DNA of 64,000 nucleotides from Lewinellaceae bacterium (GTDB taxonomy: Bacteria > Bacteroidota > Bacteroidia > Chitinophagales > Saprospiraceae): NCBI GenBank assembly GCA_020636315.1, contig JACJYA010000003.1, positions 620,001 to 684,000 on the forward strand, in the 5' to 3' direction. This document shows positions 40,964 through 50,967 of the stretch, piece after piece. Position 1 is the first letter of the stretch. The number at the start of each line of letters is the position of its first letter. The position numbers and the translations under genes were made by a program. Below the pieces are notes generated by a model that had not been told where the DNA came from, did no database searches, and saw nothing but the letters and a program-made list of their open reading frames with translations.

Positions 40964-41980
40964 CTATTCAAGTTCCTCCAGCACTTTGATCACCCGGCCC
41001 ATCATATCCTCTGTGAAATCCAGGTGGGTCACAAATCGAACGGTCTGCGGGCCAAAGGGCGAAGCTTTGATGCCTTTTTCCGCCAGCTTCTCCAGGAAGG
41101 AATCAGCTGTATAAGGGGGTTTTACATCGAATATCAGGATATTGGTCTTCACCGGCCGGACGTCACTGACATAAGGCATTTCCATTAGAACGGCGCCGAT
41201 CTTTTTTGCCCGGCCGTTGTCTTCTTTCAACCGTTCCACCTGATGATCCAGTGCATAAATACCGGCGGCTGCCAGATACCCTGCCTGCCGCATGCCGCCT
41301 CCCATCACTTTGCGGAACCTCCGGGCCTCTTTGATGAAAGCCTTATCTCCTGTAAGAACGGAACCAACCGGAGCCCCCAACCCCTTAGAAAGGCAGACAG
41401 AGATACTATCAAACTGCTCCCCCACAGCCTGGGGCGTCTCTCCGGTTTCCACCAGGGCATTAAAAATGCGGGCGCCATCCAGATGAAGTTTCAGCCCGTA
41501 ATGCCAACACAATTTACTGATCGGCCGTACTTCATCGAGAGTATAGTAACTCCCTCCCCCCTTATTGCAGGTGTTCTCCAGCACGGCCAGCCGGCTCTTG
41601 GGCAGCCAGTCGAATTCCGGCTTGATCGCAGCCTCGATCTGATCGGCCGTGATCTTACCGTATTTGCCCTTCAGCAAATTGATCGCCACACCCGAATTGA
41701 AAGCGTAACCGCCGGCTTCGTACTGATAAACGTGGGAGTACTCGTCGCAAATGATTTCGTCCAGCGGCTGAGTATGTACCTTTATCGCTATCTGGTTGGT
41801 CATCGTTCCGGATGGGCAAAATACAGCGGCTTCCTTATTGAAAAGGGCTGCCACTTTAGCCTCCAGGGCATTCACTGTTGGGTCTTCTCCAAAGACATCG
41901 TCTCCCACTTCCGCTTCCATCATGGCCTGTAGCATCCCCGGCGTAGGCCTGGTAACCGTGTCACTGACTAAATTGATCAT
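40964..41980 (-). CDS. Low-specificity L-threonine aldolase
   Basis: 338 residues, the family length, with fold-type I PLP features: SDTVTRPTPGMLQAM, the DVFGEDPTV motif, FCPSGTMTNQIA, the ENT/N loop near GGSYYTLDEV, LHLDGARIFNA (Asp-Ala-Arg for the pyridine ring), and the PLP Lys199 in VCLSKGLGAPVGSVL. It cleaves threonine or allo-threonine to glycine and acetaldehyde. It lies just downstream of rpoC (minus strand) after a clear terminator, so it is a separate transcription unit. Confidence 0.93.
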   Translation of the reverse strand: MINLVSDTVTRPTPGMLQAMMEAEVGDDVFGEDPTVNALEAKVAALFNKEAAVFCPSGTMTNQIAIKVHTQPLDEIICDEYSHVYQYEAGGYAFNSGVAINLLKGKYGKITADQIEAAIKPEFDWLPKSRLAVLENTCNKGGGSYYTLDEVRPISKLCWHYGLKLHLDGARIFNALVETGETPQAVGEQFDSISVCLSKGLGAPVGSVLTGDKAFIKEARRFRKVMGGGMRQAGYLAAAGIYALDHQVERLKEDNGRAKKIGAVLMEMPYVSDVRPVKTNILIFDVKPPYTADSFLEKLAEKGIKASPFGPQTVRFVTHLDFTEDMMGRVIKVLEELE

Positions 41981-42016
41981 TGCCGTTTTATTTGCAAAAT
42001 AACAACCCGATCGCTC

Positions 42017-42059
42017 AAAAACAAAGCGCCCCTTTCCGGATTATCCGAAAAGAGGCGCT
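42017..42059 (-). terminator. Terminator of the rpoBC operon
   Basis: AGCGCC at 42025-42030 pairs with GGCGCT at 42054-42059, with an inner CTTT..AAAG and TCCGGA-type stem; the minus strand continues with TTTGTTTTTG. It lies about 60 bases after the rpoC stop. Confidence 0.8.
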
Positions 42060-42116
42060 GATTTACTGTATCTTTTCCGGAGAGCCCGGGGCGGGCCCAC
42101 CAGTTCAATTCTAATT

Positions 42117-45100
42117 CTAGTCTTCTTCCACTTCCTCGAACTGGGCGCGCCGGGCTTCATATTCCTCATGCGCCTGCATGGAAGTGACAAACAGGTCCTG
42201 GTATTCGCGCAATCCCGTACCTGCCGGGATGCGTTTTCCAACGATAACATTCTCCTTCAGGCCGTTGAGGAAGTCCTTCTTGGCGCCGATGGCCGCCGTA
42301 CTGAGCACCTTGGTGGTCTCCTGGAAGGAAGCAGCTGAAATCCAGCTTTCCGTACCCAGAGAAGATTTGGTGATCCCCTGCAGCAGCGGGCTGGAGGTAG
42401 CAGCGACAGCATCGCGGTATTCCACCAGTTTCTTGTCATTGCGGCGCAGGAAAGAGTTTTCTTCCCTCAACTGGCGCAGGGTGACGAGCTGGCCCGGGCG
42501 CAGACGGTTGGATTCGCCGGCCTCGGTTACCACTTTCTTGTCGAATATCCAGTCGTTCTGCTCCAGGAATTCGTATTTCTCTACCGCTTCGCCTTCGAGG
42601 AAGCTCGTATCACCCGGATCTTCGATCTGGACACGGCGCATCATCTGGCGTACGATCACCTCGATGTGCTTGTTGTTGATCGTGATACCCTGAGAACGAT
42701 ATACTTCCTGTACGCCGTTCACCAGATAAGACTGTACGGCGAAAGGCCCCTTGATGTTGAGAATGTCCCGGGGAGCGATAGCACCGTCAGAAAGCGGGGT
42801 GCCGGCGCGAACGAAGTCGCCTTCCTGTACCAGGATGTGCTTCGACAAACCGATCAGGTATTTGCGCTTCTGCCCGTCTTTTGCCTCGACCATTACTTCG
42901 CGGTTACCACGCTTGATCTTGCCAAAAGAGACTACGCCGTCGATCTCGGAGACTACAGCCGGGTTAGACGGGTTGCGAGCCTCGAAGAGCTCTGTTACCC
43001 GTGGCAGGCCGCCGGTAATATCCGCGATCTTACCAAGTTTCCGCGGGATCTTAGCGATCTTCTGGCCAGCCCGGAGAGACTCGCCGTCATCGATCGAAAG
43101 GTAGGATCCCACAGGCAGGTTGTAACTGCGGAGTTCTTCCCCATCGGCATCAATGATCTTAATCGTCGGGATTTTGCGCTTGTTCTTGGTCTCAATGATG
43201 ACTTTCTCAGCGTAACCGGTCTGGTCATCACGCTCAACGCGGTAGGTCACACCTTCTTCAATAGAGTCGTATTTGACGATGCCACCGAATTCGGAAATGA
43301 TGACTGCGTTGAAGGGGTCCCATTCGCAAATGAGGTCACCACGCTGCACTTCCTGCCCTTCACTGACGTGCAAGGTTGCGCCATAAGGAATGTGGTGAGA
43401 GACAAACTGTTTGCCCGTCTTGCTATCTACGATCCGGACTTCCCCCGTACGAGACAGGACTACGTCCGCTTCATTGCCACCATCGTCCGTAAATTCGGTA
43501 GTTCGAACGCTGTCGAACTCGATCTTACCGACGAATTTGGAAACGATTTCCGATTCGGACTTGGAGATCGAAGCAATACCCCCGACGTGGAAGGTACGCA
43601 GGGTCAGCTGGGTTCCGGGTTCCCCGATGGACTGGGCGGCAATAATACCTACGGCATCGCCTTTCTCCGTCCGGCGGCCGGTCGCCAGGTTCTTTCCATA
43701 GCACTTGGCGCAAACGCCGCGCTTGGTCTCACAGGTGAGTACCGAACGGATAGTAACCGTTTCAACTCCTTCGTTTTCAATGTATTCCGCTGTCCTGGAA
43801 TCGATATAATCTCCAGCCTTGAGGATGACCTCATCCGTTACCGGATGATAGATATCGTGCAGCGTATAGCGGCCTTCAATCCGGGAGGCCAGGTTTTCGA
43901 TCACTTTTTCATTATCTTTCAACGCTTCGGTCTCTATACCCCGGAGTGTTTCACAATCCTCTTCATGGATTACCACATCCTGAGCAACGTCAACGAGGCG
44001 GCGGGTAAGATAACCGGCATCGGCAGTTTTAAGAGCCGTATCCGCAAGGCCCTTGCGGGCGCCGTGGGTTGAAATAAAGTATTCAAGAACCGACAAACCA
44101 TCTACGAAATTGGAGAGGATGGGGTTTTCGATAACCGCACCTCCGGTATCGCCTGACTTCCTCGGCTTGGCCATCAGGCCCCGAAGCCCGCACAACTGTT
44201 TGATCTGCTGCTTGGATCCCCGGGCTCCGGAGTCCAGCATCATATATACTGAGTTGAAGCCTTGTTTGTGCGTCGCCAGCTCTTTCATCAGCACATCCGT
44301 GATGCGGTTGTCGGCGTATGTCCACTTATCGATGATCTGGTTATACCGTTCGTTGTTGGTGATAAGGCCCATGTTGTAGTTATCCCAGACCTCATCCACT
44401 TCATCCTGGGCCATTTCCAGGGTGCGCTGCTTGACGGTGGGCGTGATAAGGTCGCCCAGGTTGAAAGACAGCCCGCCCTTGAAGGACCACAGGAAGCCCA
44501 TCTCCTTGATATTGTCCAGAAAATCAGCCGTAACTGCGAAGTCAGTACGCTCGATCACGTCGCTGATCACCTTTTTAAGGTTCTTTTTGGTCAGCAGAAC
44601 GTTTATAAAAGGTACTCCTTCCGGTACAACTTCATTGAAGAGCACCCGTCCGGTAGTGGTATCGATCAGCTTGTGGGCAAGTTTTCCTTCCTCATCTTCT
44701 ACTCTTACGCGTGCCTTAATGACCGCGTGGAGGTCAAGCTTGCCTTCGTTGTAGGCAATGATCACTTCCTCCGGCGAATAGAAACGAAGGCCTTCTCCTT
44801 TTACCTTGATTTCACCCTCCGAGCGGCGCTCCTTGGTGATGTAATACAGCCCGAGCACCATATCCTGAGACGGCAGCGTGATCGGAGATCCATTCTGCGG
44901 GTTGAGCATGTTGTGTGAAGACAACATCAGCACCTGGGCTTCCAGGATAGCAGCATGGCTCAAAGGAACGTGCACTGCCATCTGGTCTCCGTCGAAGTCA
45001 GCGTTGAAAGCACCGCAGACCAGAGGGTGGAGCTGAATGGCCTTGCCCTCGATCAGTTTGGGCTGAAATGCCTGTATAGACAGCCGGTGCAGCGTCGGCG

Positions 45101-46421
45101 CCCGGTTGAGCATTACGGGATGCCCTTTCAGAATATTTTCGAGGATCTCCCAGATGACAGGGTCTTTACGATCCACCAGTTTCTTGGCAGATTTTACAGT
45201 CTTGACGATTCCGCGCTCGATCAGCTTGCGAATGACGAACGGCTTGAACAACTCTGCCGCCATAGCCTTAGGCAAGCCGCACTCGTGCAACTTCAGGGTT
45301 GGCCCCACTACGATGACCGAACGGCCGGAGTAGTCCACCCTCTTTCCAAGCAGGTTCTGACGGAAGCGCCCCTGCTTGCCTTTGAGGATATCGCTGAGGG
45401 ATTTCAGTGCCCGCCCTCCTTCTGCCTTGACGGCATTGGACTTCCGGGAGTTGTCGAACAAAGAATCCACTGCTTCCTGCAGCATCCGCTTTTCATTCCG
45501 CAGGATCACCTCCGGAGCCTTGATCTCCAGCAGGCGCTTCAGGCGGTTGTTGCGAATGATCACCCGCCGGTACAGGTCGTTGAGGTCCGAGCTTGCGAAT
45601 CGGCCGCCATCCAGGGGCACCAATGGCCGCAACTCGGGAGGCACTACCGGAAGGTATTGAATAATAGCCCATTCCGGCCGGTTCTCTATGCGTGAAAGGC
45701 CATCGCGGAATGCTTCCACCACGCGCAGGCGCTTCAGGGCTTCTGACTTACGCTGCTGCGAAGTCTCGTTGGCAGCCTGATGGCGGAGAGCGAAGGACAA
45801 CTGATCCAGGTCAAGCCGGATCAGCAGTTCGCGAATGGCCTCTGCTCCCATCTTGGCGATGAACTTGTTCGGGTCATCATCCTCCAGCATCTGGTTATCG
45901 GCCGGAAGCGTATCCAGTATCTCCAGATATTCTTCTTCGGTCAGCAGGTCGATCTGCCCGACACCTTCCGCCTCCTTAACGCCAGGCTGGATAACAACGT
46001 AGCGCTCGTAGTAAACAATGGATTCCAGCTTCTTGGAAGACAGGCCCAGCAGGTAACCGATCTTATTCGGAAGTGATTTAAAGAACCAGATATGCACCAC
46101 TGGCACAACCAGCTTAATGTGGCCCATCCGTTCGCGGCGAACCTTTTTCTCCGTAACCTCTACTCCACAGCGGTCACAAACGATCCCTTTATAGCGGATG
46201 CGCTTGTACTTACCGCAGTAACACTCGTAGTCCTTCACCGGCCCGAAGATGCGTTCGCAGAACAGGCCATCTCTTTCCGGCTTATAAGAACGGTAGTTGA
46301 TCGTCTCCGGCTTGAGCACTTCACCATAAGAGCGCTCCAGGATCTCATCCGGAGACGACAGGCTGATGGTGATGCTGTCGAAGTCTTGAGATTGAATATG
46401 GTCCTTCTTCTTAAATGGCAT
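42117..46421 (-). CDS. rpoC: DNA-directed RNA polymerase subunit beta'
   Basis: 1434 residues from the Met at 46421 (MPFKKKDHIQSQDFDSITIS); thirteen upstream codons do not look like family sequence. The N-terminal zinc ribbon is CYCGKYKRIRYKGIVCDRC. The catalytic loop NADFDGDQMAVHVPLS supplies the three Asp residues for Mg. The trigger-loop region and the second zinc site (LTCETKRGVCAKCYGKN) are present, and the C-terminus is acidic. Complete and collinear with Bacteroidota beta' subunits. The rpoB stop is 56 bases upstream, and a terminator follows. Confidence 0.98.
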   Translation of the reverse strand: MPFKKKDHIQSQDFDSITISLSSPDEILERSYGEVLKPETINYRSYKPERDGLFCERIFGPVKDYECYCGKYKRIRYKGIVCDRCGVEVTEKKVRRERMGHIKLVVPVVHIWFFKSLPNKIGYLLGLSSKKLESIVYYERYVVIQPGVKEAEGVGQIDLLTEEEYLEILDTLPADNQMLEDDDPNKFIAKMGAEAIRELLIRLDLDQLSFALRHQAANETSQQRKSEALKRLRVVEAFRDGLSRIENRPEWAIIQYLPVVPPELRPLVPLDGGRFASSDLNDLYRRVIIRNNRLKRLLEIKAPEVILRNEKRMLQEAVDSLFDNSRKSNAVKAEGGRALKSLSDILKGKQGRFRQNLLGKRVDYSGRSVIVVGPTLKLHECGLPKAMAAELFKPFVIRKLIERGIVKTVKSAKKLVDRKDPVIWEILENILKGHPVMLNRAPTLHRLSIQAFQPKLIEGKAIQLHPLVCGAFNADFDGDQMAVHVPLSHAAILEAQVLMLSSHNMLNPQNGSPITLPSQDMVLGLYYITKERRSEGEIKVKGEGLRFYSPEEVIIAYNEGKLDLHAVIKARVRVEDEEGKLAHKLIDTTTGRVLFNEVVPEGVPFINVLLTKKNLKKVISDVIERTDFAVTADFLDNIKEMGFLWSFKGGLSFNLGDLITPTVKQRTLEMAQDEVDEVWDNYNMGLITNNERYNQIIDKWTYADNRITDVLMKELATHKQGFNSVYMMLDSGARGSKQQIKQLCGLRGLMAKPRKSGDTGGAVIENPILSNFVDGLSVLEYFISTHGARKGLADTALKTADAGYLTRRLVDVAQDVVIHEEDCETLRGIETEALKDNEKVIENLASRIEGRYTLHDIYHPVTDEVILKAGDYIDSRTAEYIENEGVETVTIRSVLTCETKRGVCAKCYGKNLATGRRTEKGDAVGIIAAQSIGEPGTQLTLRTFHVGGIASISKSESEIVSKFVGKIEFDSVRTTEFTDDGGNEADVVLSRTGEVRIVDSKTGKQFVSHHIPYGATLHVSEGQEVQRGDLICEWDPFNAVIISEFGGIVKYDSIEEGVTYRVERDDQTGYAEKVIIETKNKRKIPTIKIIDADGEELRSYNLPVGSYLSIDDGESLRAGQKIAKIPRKLGKIADITGGLPRVTELFEARNPSNPAVVSEIDGVVSFGKIKRGNREVMVEAKDGQKRKYLIGLSKHILVQEGDFVRAGTPLSDGAIAPRDILNIKGPFAVQSYLVNGVQEVYRSQGITINNKHIEVIVRQMMRRVQIEDPGDTSFLEGEAVEKYEFLEQNDWIFDKKVVTEAGESNRLRPGQLVTLRQLREENSFLRRNDKKLVEYRDAVAATSSPLLQGITKSSLGTESWISAASFQETTKVLSTAAIGAKKDFLNGLKENVIVGKRIPAGTGLREYQDLFVTSMQAHEEYEARRAQFEEVEED

Positions 46422-46477
46422 AAAATAGTATTGTTGGAATGGGGTGGATCCAATCGCCACCCCAGTGAAACAATCAA

Positions 46478-49400
46478 TTAATCGAACTTAACATCCAGTG
46501 CAAGGCCCCTCAGTTCATGGACCAGGACATTAAAGGACTCCGGAATGCCGGGATCCGGCAGCGGGTCGCCTTTAACGATGGCCTCATAGGCTTTCGCCCT
46601 GCCGTTGATATCGTCTGACTTGATGGTCAGCAGTTCCTGAAGGATATTGGAGGCGCCGAATGCTTCCAGCGCCCAGACTTCCATCTCCCCGAAGCGTTGT
46701 CCGCCAAACTGGGCTTTACCGCCAAGTGGCTGCTGGGTGATGAGAGAATACGGGCCGATGGAACGAGCGTGCATTTTGTCGTCCACCATGTGAGACAGCT
46801 TCAGCATGTAGATCACACCTACCGTTGCCTGCTGGTGGAAGCGGTCGCCGGTTTCTCCATCGGAGAGGTACGTTTGCCCGAGGCTGGGCAGCTCCGCTTT
46901 CTTAATGTACTCATCGATCTCCTCCTTGCTGGCCCCATCGAAGATGGGAGTACTGTATTTCATACCCAGCTTCTCGCCGGCCCAGCCAAGCACCGTCTCA
47001 AATATCTGTCCCAGGTTCATACGGGAAGGCACGCCCAGCGGGTTCAACACGATATCGACCGGAGTACCGTCTTCCAGGAAAGGCATATCCTCGATACGAA
47101 CGATCCGGGACACGATACCTTTGTTGCCGTGACGGCCGGCCAGTTTATCCCCTACACGCAGCTTGCGCTTTTTTGCCATATAGACCTTAGCCAGCTTGAG
47201 CACGCCGGCAGGCAGTTCATCACCAATACTGATGTTGAATTTTTCCCGCTTATAGCGGCCCACTTCTTCATTGACCTTGATGCTGTAGTTGTGCAGCAGT
47301 TTGGCAATGAGTTCGTTGCCCTTCGCATCGTCTGTCCAGTTGCTGTAATCAACGCTGGTGTAGTCCACTTCGCGCAAAGCGGCCTGGGTAAATTTAGTCC
47401 CCTTGGGAATAAGGGGTTCATTGTAAATGCTCTTCACACCCTGAGAGACCTTATTCTTCACGATAACCAATAGTTTATCGATGAGGATGGTCTTCAGTTC
47501 ATTCAGAGCAATCTTATGCTGGTCTTCCAGCTTGGTCAGCAGTTCCTTCTCCTGAGCTTTCTGGACCTTGTCCTTCTTGGCGCGGGCAAAAAGCTGCTTA
47601 TCGATCACGATACCGGAAGTTGAGGGAGGTGCTTTCAGAGAAGCATCCTTCACATCACCTGCTTTGTCACCAAAGATGGCGCGAAGAAGTTTTTCTTCCG
47701 GTGTGGGGTCCGATTCGCCTTTCGGCGTGATCTTTCCAATGAGGATGTCGCTTTCCCTGACCCAGGCGCCAACGCGAATGATACCATTTTCGTCAAGGTC
47801 CTTCGTTGCTTCTTCACTGACGTTTGGAATGTCATTGGTCAGTTCTTCCTCGCCGAGTTTAGTATCCCTGACATCCAGTTCGAAGTGCTCGATGTGTACA
47901 GAGGTAAAAATGTCTTCCTGAACTACGCGCTCCGACAACACAATAGCATCCTCAAAGTTGTAACCCTTCCAGGGCATGAAGGCCACCTTCAGGTTCTGGC
48001 CGAGGGCCAGTTCTCCTTTATCGGTAGCGTAGCCATCACAGAGGATCTGGCCTTTGACGACCCGTTGGCCCCGGCGCACGATAGGCTTGAGGTTGATGCA
48101 GGTTCCCTGGTTGGTCCGGCGGAACTTGATCAGCTTATAGACTTTGCGGTTATCTTCAAAAGACACCAGTTGTTCCTCTTCGGTACGGTCATAGCGGATG
48201 ATGATCTCATTGGCATCTACATATTCGACTACACCGTCTCCCTCTGCATTGATGAGCATGCGGGAGTCTCTTGCCACTTTTCCTTCAAGGCCGGTGCCCA
48301 CGATTGGAGAACGCGGGCGCAGCAGAGGAACGGCCTGCCGCTGCATGTTGGACCCCATGAGGGCGCGGTTAGCATCATCGTTTTCCAGGAAGGGGATCAT
48401 AGAGGCCGATACTCCGACGATCTGGTTCGGCGCAACGTCCATATATTCGATCTCTTCCGGCGCCAATACCGGGAAATCACCGTGTTCACGGCACTTAATG
48501 CGGTCAGACTCGAAAGCTCCCACTTCCGTGATCGGGGCGTTAGCCTGGGCGATCTTCATGAAGTCCTCCCCTTCCGCCGACAGATAGACCGGCTCGGTTT
48601 TCACCTCAACCGATCCGTCGGATACACGCCGGTAAGGCGTCTCCAGGAAACCCATCTTGTTCACCTTGGCGTGAACACAAAGGGTAGAGATCAGGCCGAT
48701 GTTCGGGCCTTCCGGTGTTTCGATCGTACACAGGCGCCCGTAGTGGGAATAGTGAACGTCACGCACCTCAAAGCCGGCGCGTTCACGGGAAAGTCCTCCC
48801 GGGCCGAGGGCAGAGATACGGCGTTTGTGTGTGATCTCCGACAGCGGGTTGGTCTGGTCGAGGAACTGAGACAACTGGCTGGTTCCGAAGAAGGAGTTGA
48901 TCACCGAGGAAAGCGTACGGGCGTTGATCAGGTCAATCGGCGTAAACACTTCGTTATCCCGGACGTTCATACGTTCCCGGATGGTACGGGCCATACGGGC
49001 CAGGCCGACGCCAAACTGAGCGTAGAGTTGTTCTCCCACCGTACGGACCCGGCGGTTACTCAGGTGGTCAATATCGTCGATCTCCGCTTTCTGGTTGATC
49101 AGGCTAACCAGGTAACGGACGATGGCGATAATGTCTTCCTTGGTGAGCACCAGCACATCCCGGTCGATCTCCAGTTCCAGCTTGCGGTTGATCTTGTAGC
49201 GCCCGACTTCTCCCAGGTTATAGCGCTTATCGGAGAAGAAGAGCTTGTCGATAATACCGCGGGCGGTCTCCTCATCCGGAGGGTCGGTGCCCCGAAGCTG
49301 CCTGTAGATATATTGCACGGCCTCCATTTCAGAACTGGAGGGGTCCTTCTGCAGGGTATTATAGATGATGGAGTAATCCTGGTCAATATCATCCTTCTGG

Positions 49401-50299
49401 AGGATCACCATTTCGGTGTCTGCTTCCAGGATCAGCTCGATGTTGTCCTCGTCAAGGACGATATCGCGTTCCAGAATGATCTCGTTGCGTTCAATGGTTA
49501 CGACTTCTCCGGTATCCTCATCCACGAAATCTTCCGTCCAGCTGCGCAACACGCGGGCAGCCAGTTTTCTGCCAATGGCGTTTTCCAGCGCATCTCTGGT
49601 TGCCGGCACCTCATCGGCCAGGCCGAAAATATCGAGAATGGCCTTATCGGTATCGAAGCCGATGGCACGTAACAGAGTTGTTACGGGGAATTTTTTCTTA
49701 CGGTCAATATAGGCATACATGACCGTGTTGATGTCGGTGGCAAATTCCATCCAGGCCCCTTTGAAAGGGATCACTCTAGCCGAGTAAATCTTGGTTCCAT
49801 TGGGGTGAAAGCTTTGCCCGAAGAATACGCCCGGGGAGCGGTGTAATTGAGAAACGATAACCCGCTCTGCACCATTGATCACGAAAGTACCCTTCGGGGT
49901 CATATACGGGATATTCCCCAGAAATACATCCTGTACGATCGTCTGGAAATCAACGTGTTCCTCATCGTTACAGGAAAGCCGGAGTTTGGCTTTCAGAGGC
50001 ACGCTGTAGGTCAACCCACGCTGCATACACTCGTCGATGGTGTAGCGAGGGGGGTCTATGAAGTAATCCAGAAATTCTAATACAAAGATGTTTCTAGCAT
50101 CTGTGATCGGAAAATTTTCCTGAAACACCTTATAAAGGCCTTCGTTCATGCGATTCTCAGGAGTCGTTTCCAACTGGAAAAACTCCTGGAAGGACTTTAG
50201 CTGGATTTCAAGAAGATCAGGGTATGGTGAGGGGAGTTTAATTTTGCCGAAGTTCATTCGCATTTCTTCGGCGGTTTGTACCTTACCGTTTGACGTCAT
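46478..50299 (-). CDS. rpoB: DNA-directed RNA polymerase subunit beta
   Basis: 1273 residues from the ATG at 50299 (MTSNGKVQTAEEMRMNFG); the frame extends two codons to a TTG. The rifampicin region reads SQLSQFLDQTNPLSEITHKR followed by RISALGPGGLSRERAGFEVR, with the Asp, His and Ser residues typical of sensitive enzymes (E. coli D516, H526, S531 equivalents). The 1000-1100 region with KKRKLRVGDKLAGRHGNKGI is the C-terminal clamp. Upstream is rplL, separated by about 200 bases holding a hairpin; rpoC follows after 56 bases. No insertion or truncation seen. Confidence 0.98.
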   Translation of the reverse strand: MTSNGKVQTAEEMRMNFGKIKLPSPYPDLLEIQLKSFQEFFQLETTPENRMNEGLYKVFQENFPITDARNIFVLEFLDYFIDPPRYTIDECMQRGLTYSVPLKAKLRLSCNDEEHVDFQTIVQDVFLGNIPYMTPKGTFVINGAERVIVSQLHRSPGVFFGQSFHPNGTKIYSARVIPFKGAWMEFATDINTVMYAYIDRKKKFPVTTLLRAIGFDTDKAILDIFGLADEVPATRDALENAIGRKLAARVLRSWTEDFVDEDTGEVVTIERNEIILERDIVLDEDNIELILEADTEMVILQKDDIDQDYSIIYNTLQKDPSSSEMEAVQYIYRQLRGTDPPDEETARGIIDKLFFSDKRYNLGEVGRYKINRKLELEIDRDVLVLTKEDIIAIVRYLVSLINQKAEIDDIDHLSNRRVRTVGEQLYAQFGVGLARMARTIRERMNVRDNEVFTPIDLINARTLSSVINSFFGTSQLSQFLDQTNPLSEITHKRRISALGPGGLSRERAGFEVRDVHYSHYGRLCTIETPEGPNIGLISTLCVHAKVNKMGFLETPYRRVSDGSVEVKTEPVYLSAEGEDFMKIAQANAPITEVGAFESDRIKCREHGDFPVLAPEEIEYMDVAPNQIVGVSASMIPFLENDDANRALMGSNMQRQAVPLLRPRSPIVGTGLEGKVARDSRMLINAEGDGVVEYVDANEIIIRYDRTEEEQLVSFEDNRKVYKLIKFRRTNQGTCINLKPIVRRGQRVVKGQILCDGYATDKGELALGQNLKVAFMPWKGYNFEDAIVLSERVVQEDIFTSVHIEHFELDVRDTKLGEEELTNDIPNVSEEATKDLDENGIIRVGAWVRESDILIGKITPKGESDPTPEEKLLRAIFGDKAGDVKDASLKAPPSTSGIVIDKQLFARAKKDKVQKAQEKELLTKLEDQHKIALNELKTILIDKLLVIVKNKVSQGVKSIYNEPLIPKGTKFTQAALREVDYTSVDYSNWTDDAKGNELIAKLLHNYSIKVNEEVGRYKREKFNISIGDELPAGVLKLAKVYMAKKRKLRVGDKLAGRHGNKGIVSRIVRIEDMPFLEDGTPVDIVLNPLGVPSRMNLGQIFETVLGWAGEKLGMKYSTPIFDGASKEEIDEYIKKAELPSLGQTYLSDGETGDRFHQQATVGVIYMLKLSHMVDDKMHARSIGPYSLITQQPLGGKAQFGGQRFGEMEVWALEAFGASNILQELLTIKSDDINGRAKAYEAIVKGDPLPDPGIPESFNVLVHELRGLALDVKFD

Positions 50300-50416
50300 T
50301 GGCAAAAAATGTTTATTGTTTCGGCAATGATTAGCTTTCTAACGATCGCCTATGCTGTAATAATACCCAAAAAATCCAAAAAAGTTCAATATAGCTAAAC
50401 TTTATTATACGACGAT

Positions 50417-50451
50417 AGGCTTAGCCAGTTGTAACACAACTCGCTAAGCCT
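50417..50451 (-). terminator. Hairpin in the rplL-rpoB gap
   Basis: AGGCTTAGC (50417-50425) pairs with GCTAAGCCT (50443-50451), and the inner AGTTGT/ACAACT continues the stem around a small loop. No T-run follows on the minus strand, so it is more likely a partial terminator or processing site between the ribosomal and polymerase genes, as known in E. coli. Confidence 0.55.
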
Positions 50452-50508
50452 TCAGCGCTGAGAACAACCGGCGGTGGCCGAAAGTTTCAACGGTAGTATA
50501 AGAAGTGG

Positions 50509-50892
50509 TTACTTGATTTCTACTTCAGCACCAGCTTCTTCGAGGGCCGCCTTGATCTTTTCGGCCTCATCCTTAGGCACACCTTCCTTAACCGGGCCAG
50601 GGGCGCCATCTACCAGGTCTTTGGCTTCTTTCAAGCCCAGGCCAAGCAGGTTTTTCACCTCTTTTACCACTTTGAGTTTGCCTGCACCGGCGGATTTGAG
50701 GATCACATCAAATTCCGTCTTTTCCTCTGCGGCGCCGGCGCCGTCGCCACCGCCAGCCATAGGGCCGGCAACAGCTACTGCAGCAGCAGCCGGTTCGATG
50801 CCATATTCATCCTTCAGTATGCCAGCCAGTTCGTTCACTTCTTTAACCGTGAGGTTGACCAGCTGTTCTGCAAAAGCTTTAAGATCTGCCAT
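50509..50892 (-). CDS. rplL: 50S ribosomal protein L7/L12
   Basis: 127 residues from the Met at 50892 (MADLKAFAEQLVNLTVKEVN). N-terminal dimerisation helices, an Ala/Gly-rich hinge (about 39-57, with AAAAVAVAGPMAGGGDGAGA) and the C-terminal factor-binding domain with KTEFDVILKSAGAGKLKVVK, GLGLKEAKDLVDGAP. The stalk protein recruits translation GTPases. It is fourth of the rplK-A-J-L group; rplJ lies 148 bases upstream across a repeat tract. Confidence 0.97.
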   Translation of the reverse strand: MADLKAFAEQLVNLTVKEVNELAGILKDEYGIEPAAAAVAVAGPMAGGGDGAGAAEEKTEFDVILKSAGAGKLKVVKEVKNLLGLGLKEAKDLVDGAPGPVKEGVPKDEAEKIKAALEEAGAEVEIK

Positions 50893-50967
50893 TGTAAAAA
50901 GTTTTGAAAAGTTGTACGTTGATAAAATATATTGTGCGTACAGCTTGGAAGCCGTATTTGGGGGCAA

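Noticed and set aside
42666..44072. 468-codon plus-strand open frame
   Set aside because: Antisense to rpoC; same explanation as for rpoB.
47885..49672. Long open frame (595 codons) on the plus strand
   Set aside because: It is exactly antisense to rpoB, whose reading frame is conserved throughout. Highly biased codon use in rpoB leaves long antisense frames open; no family resemblance.
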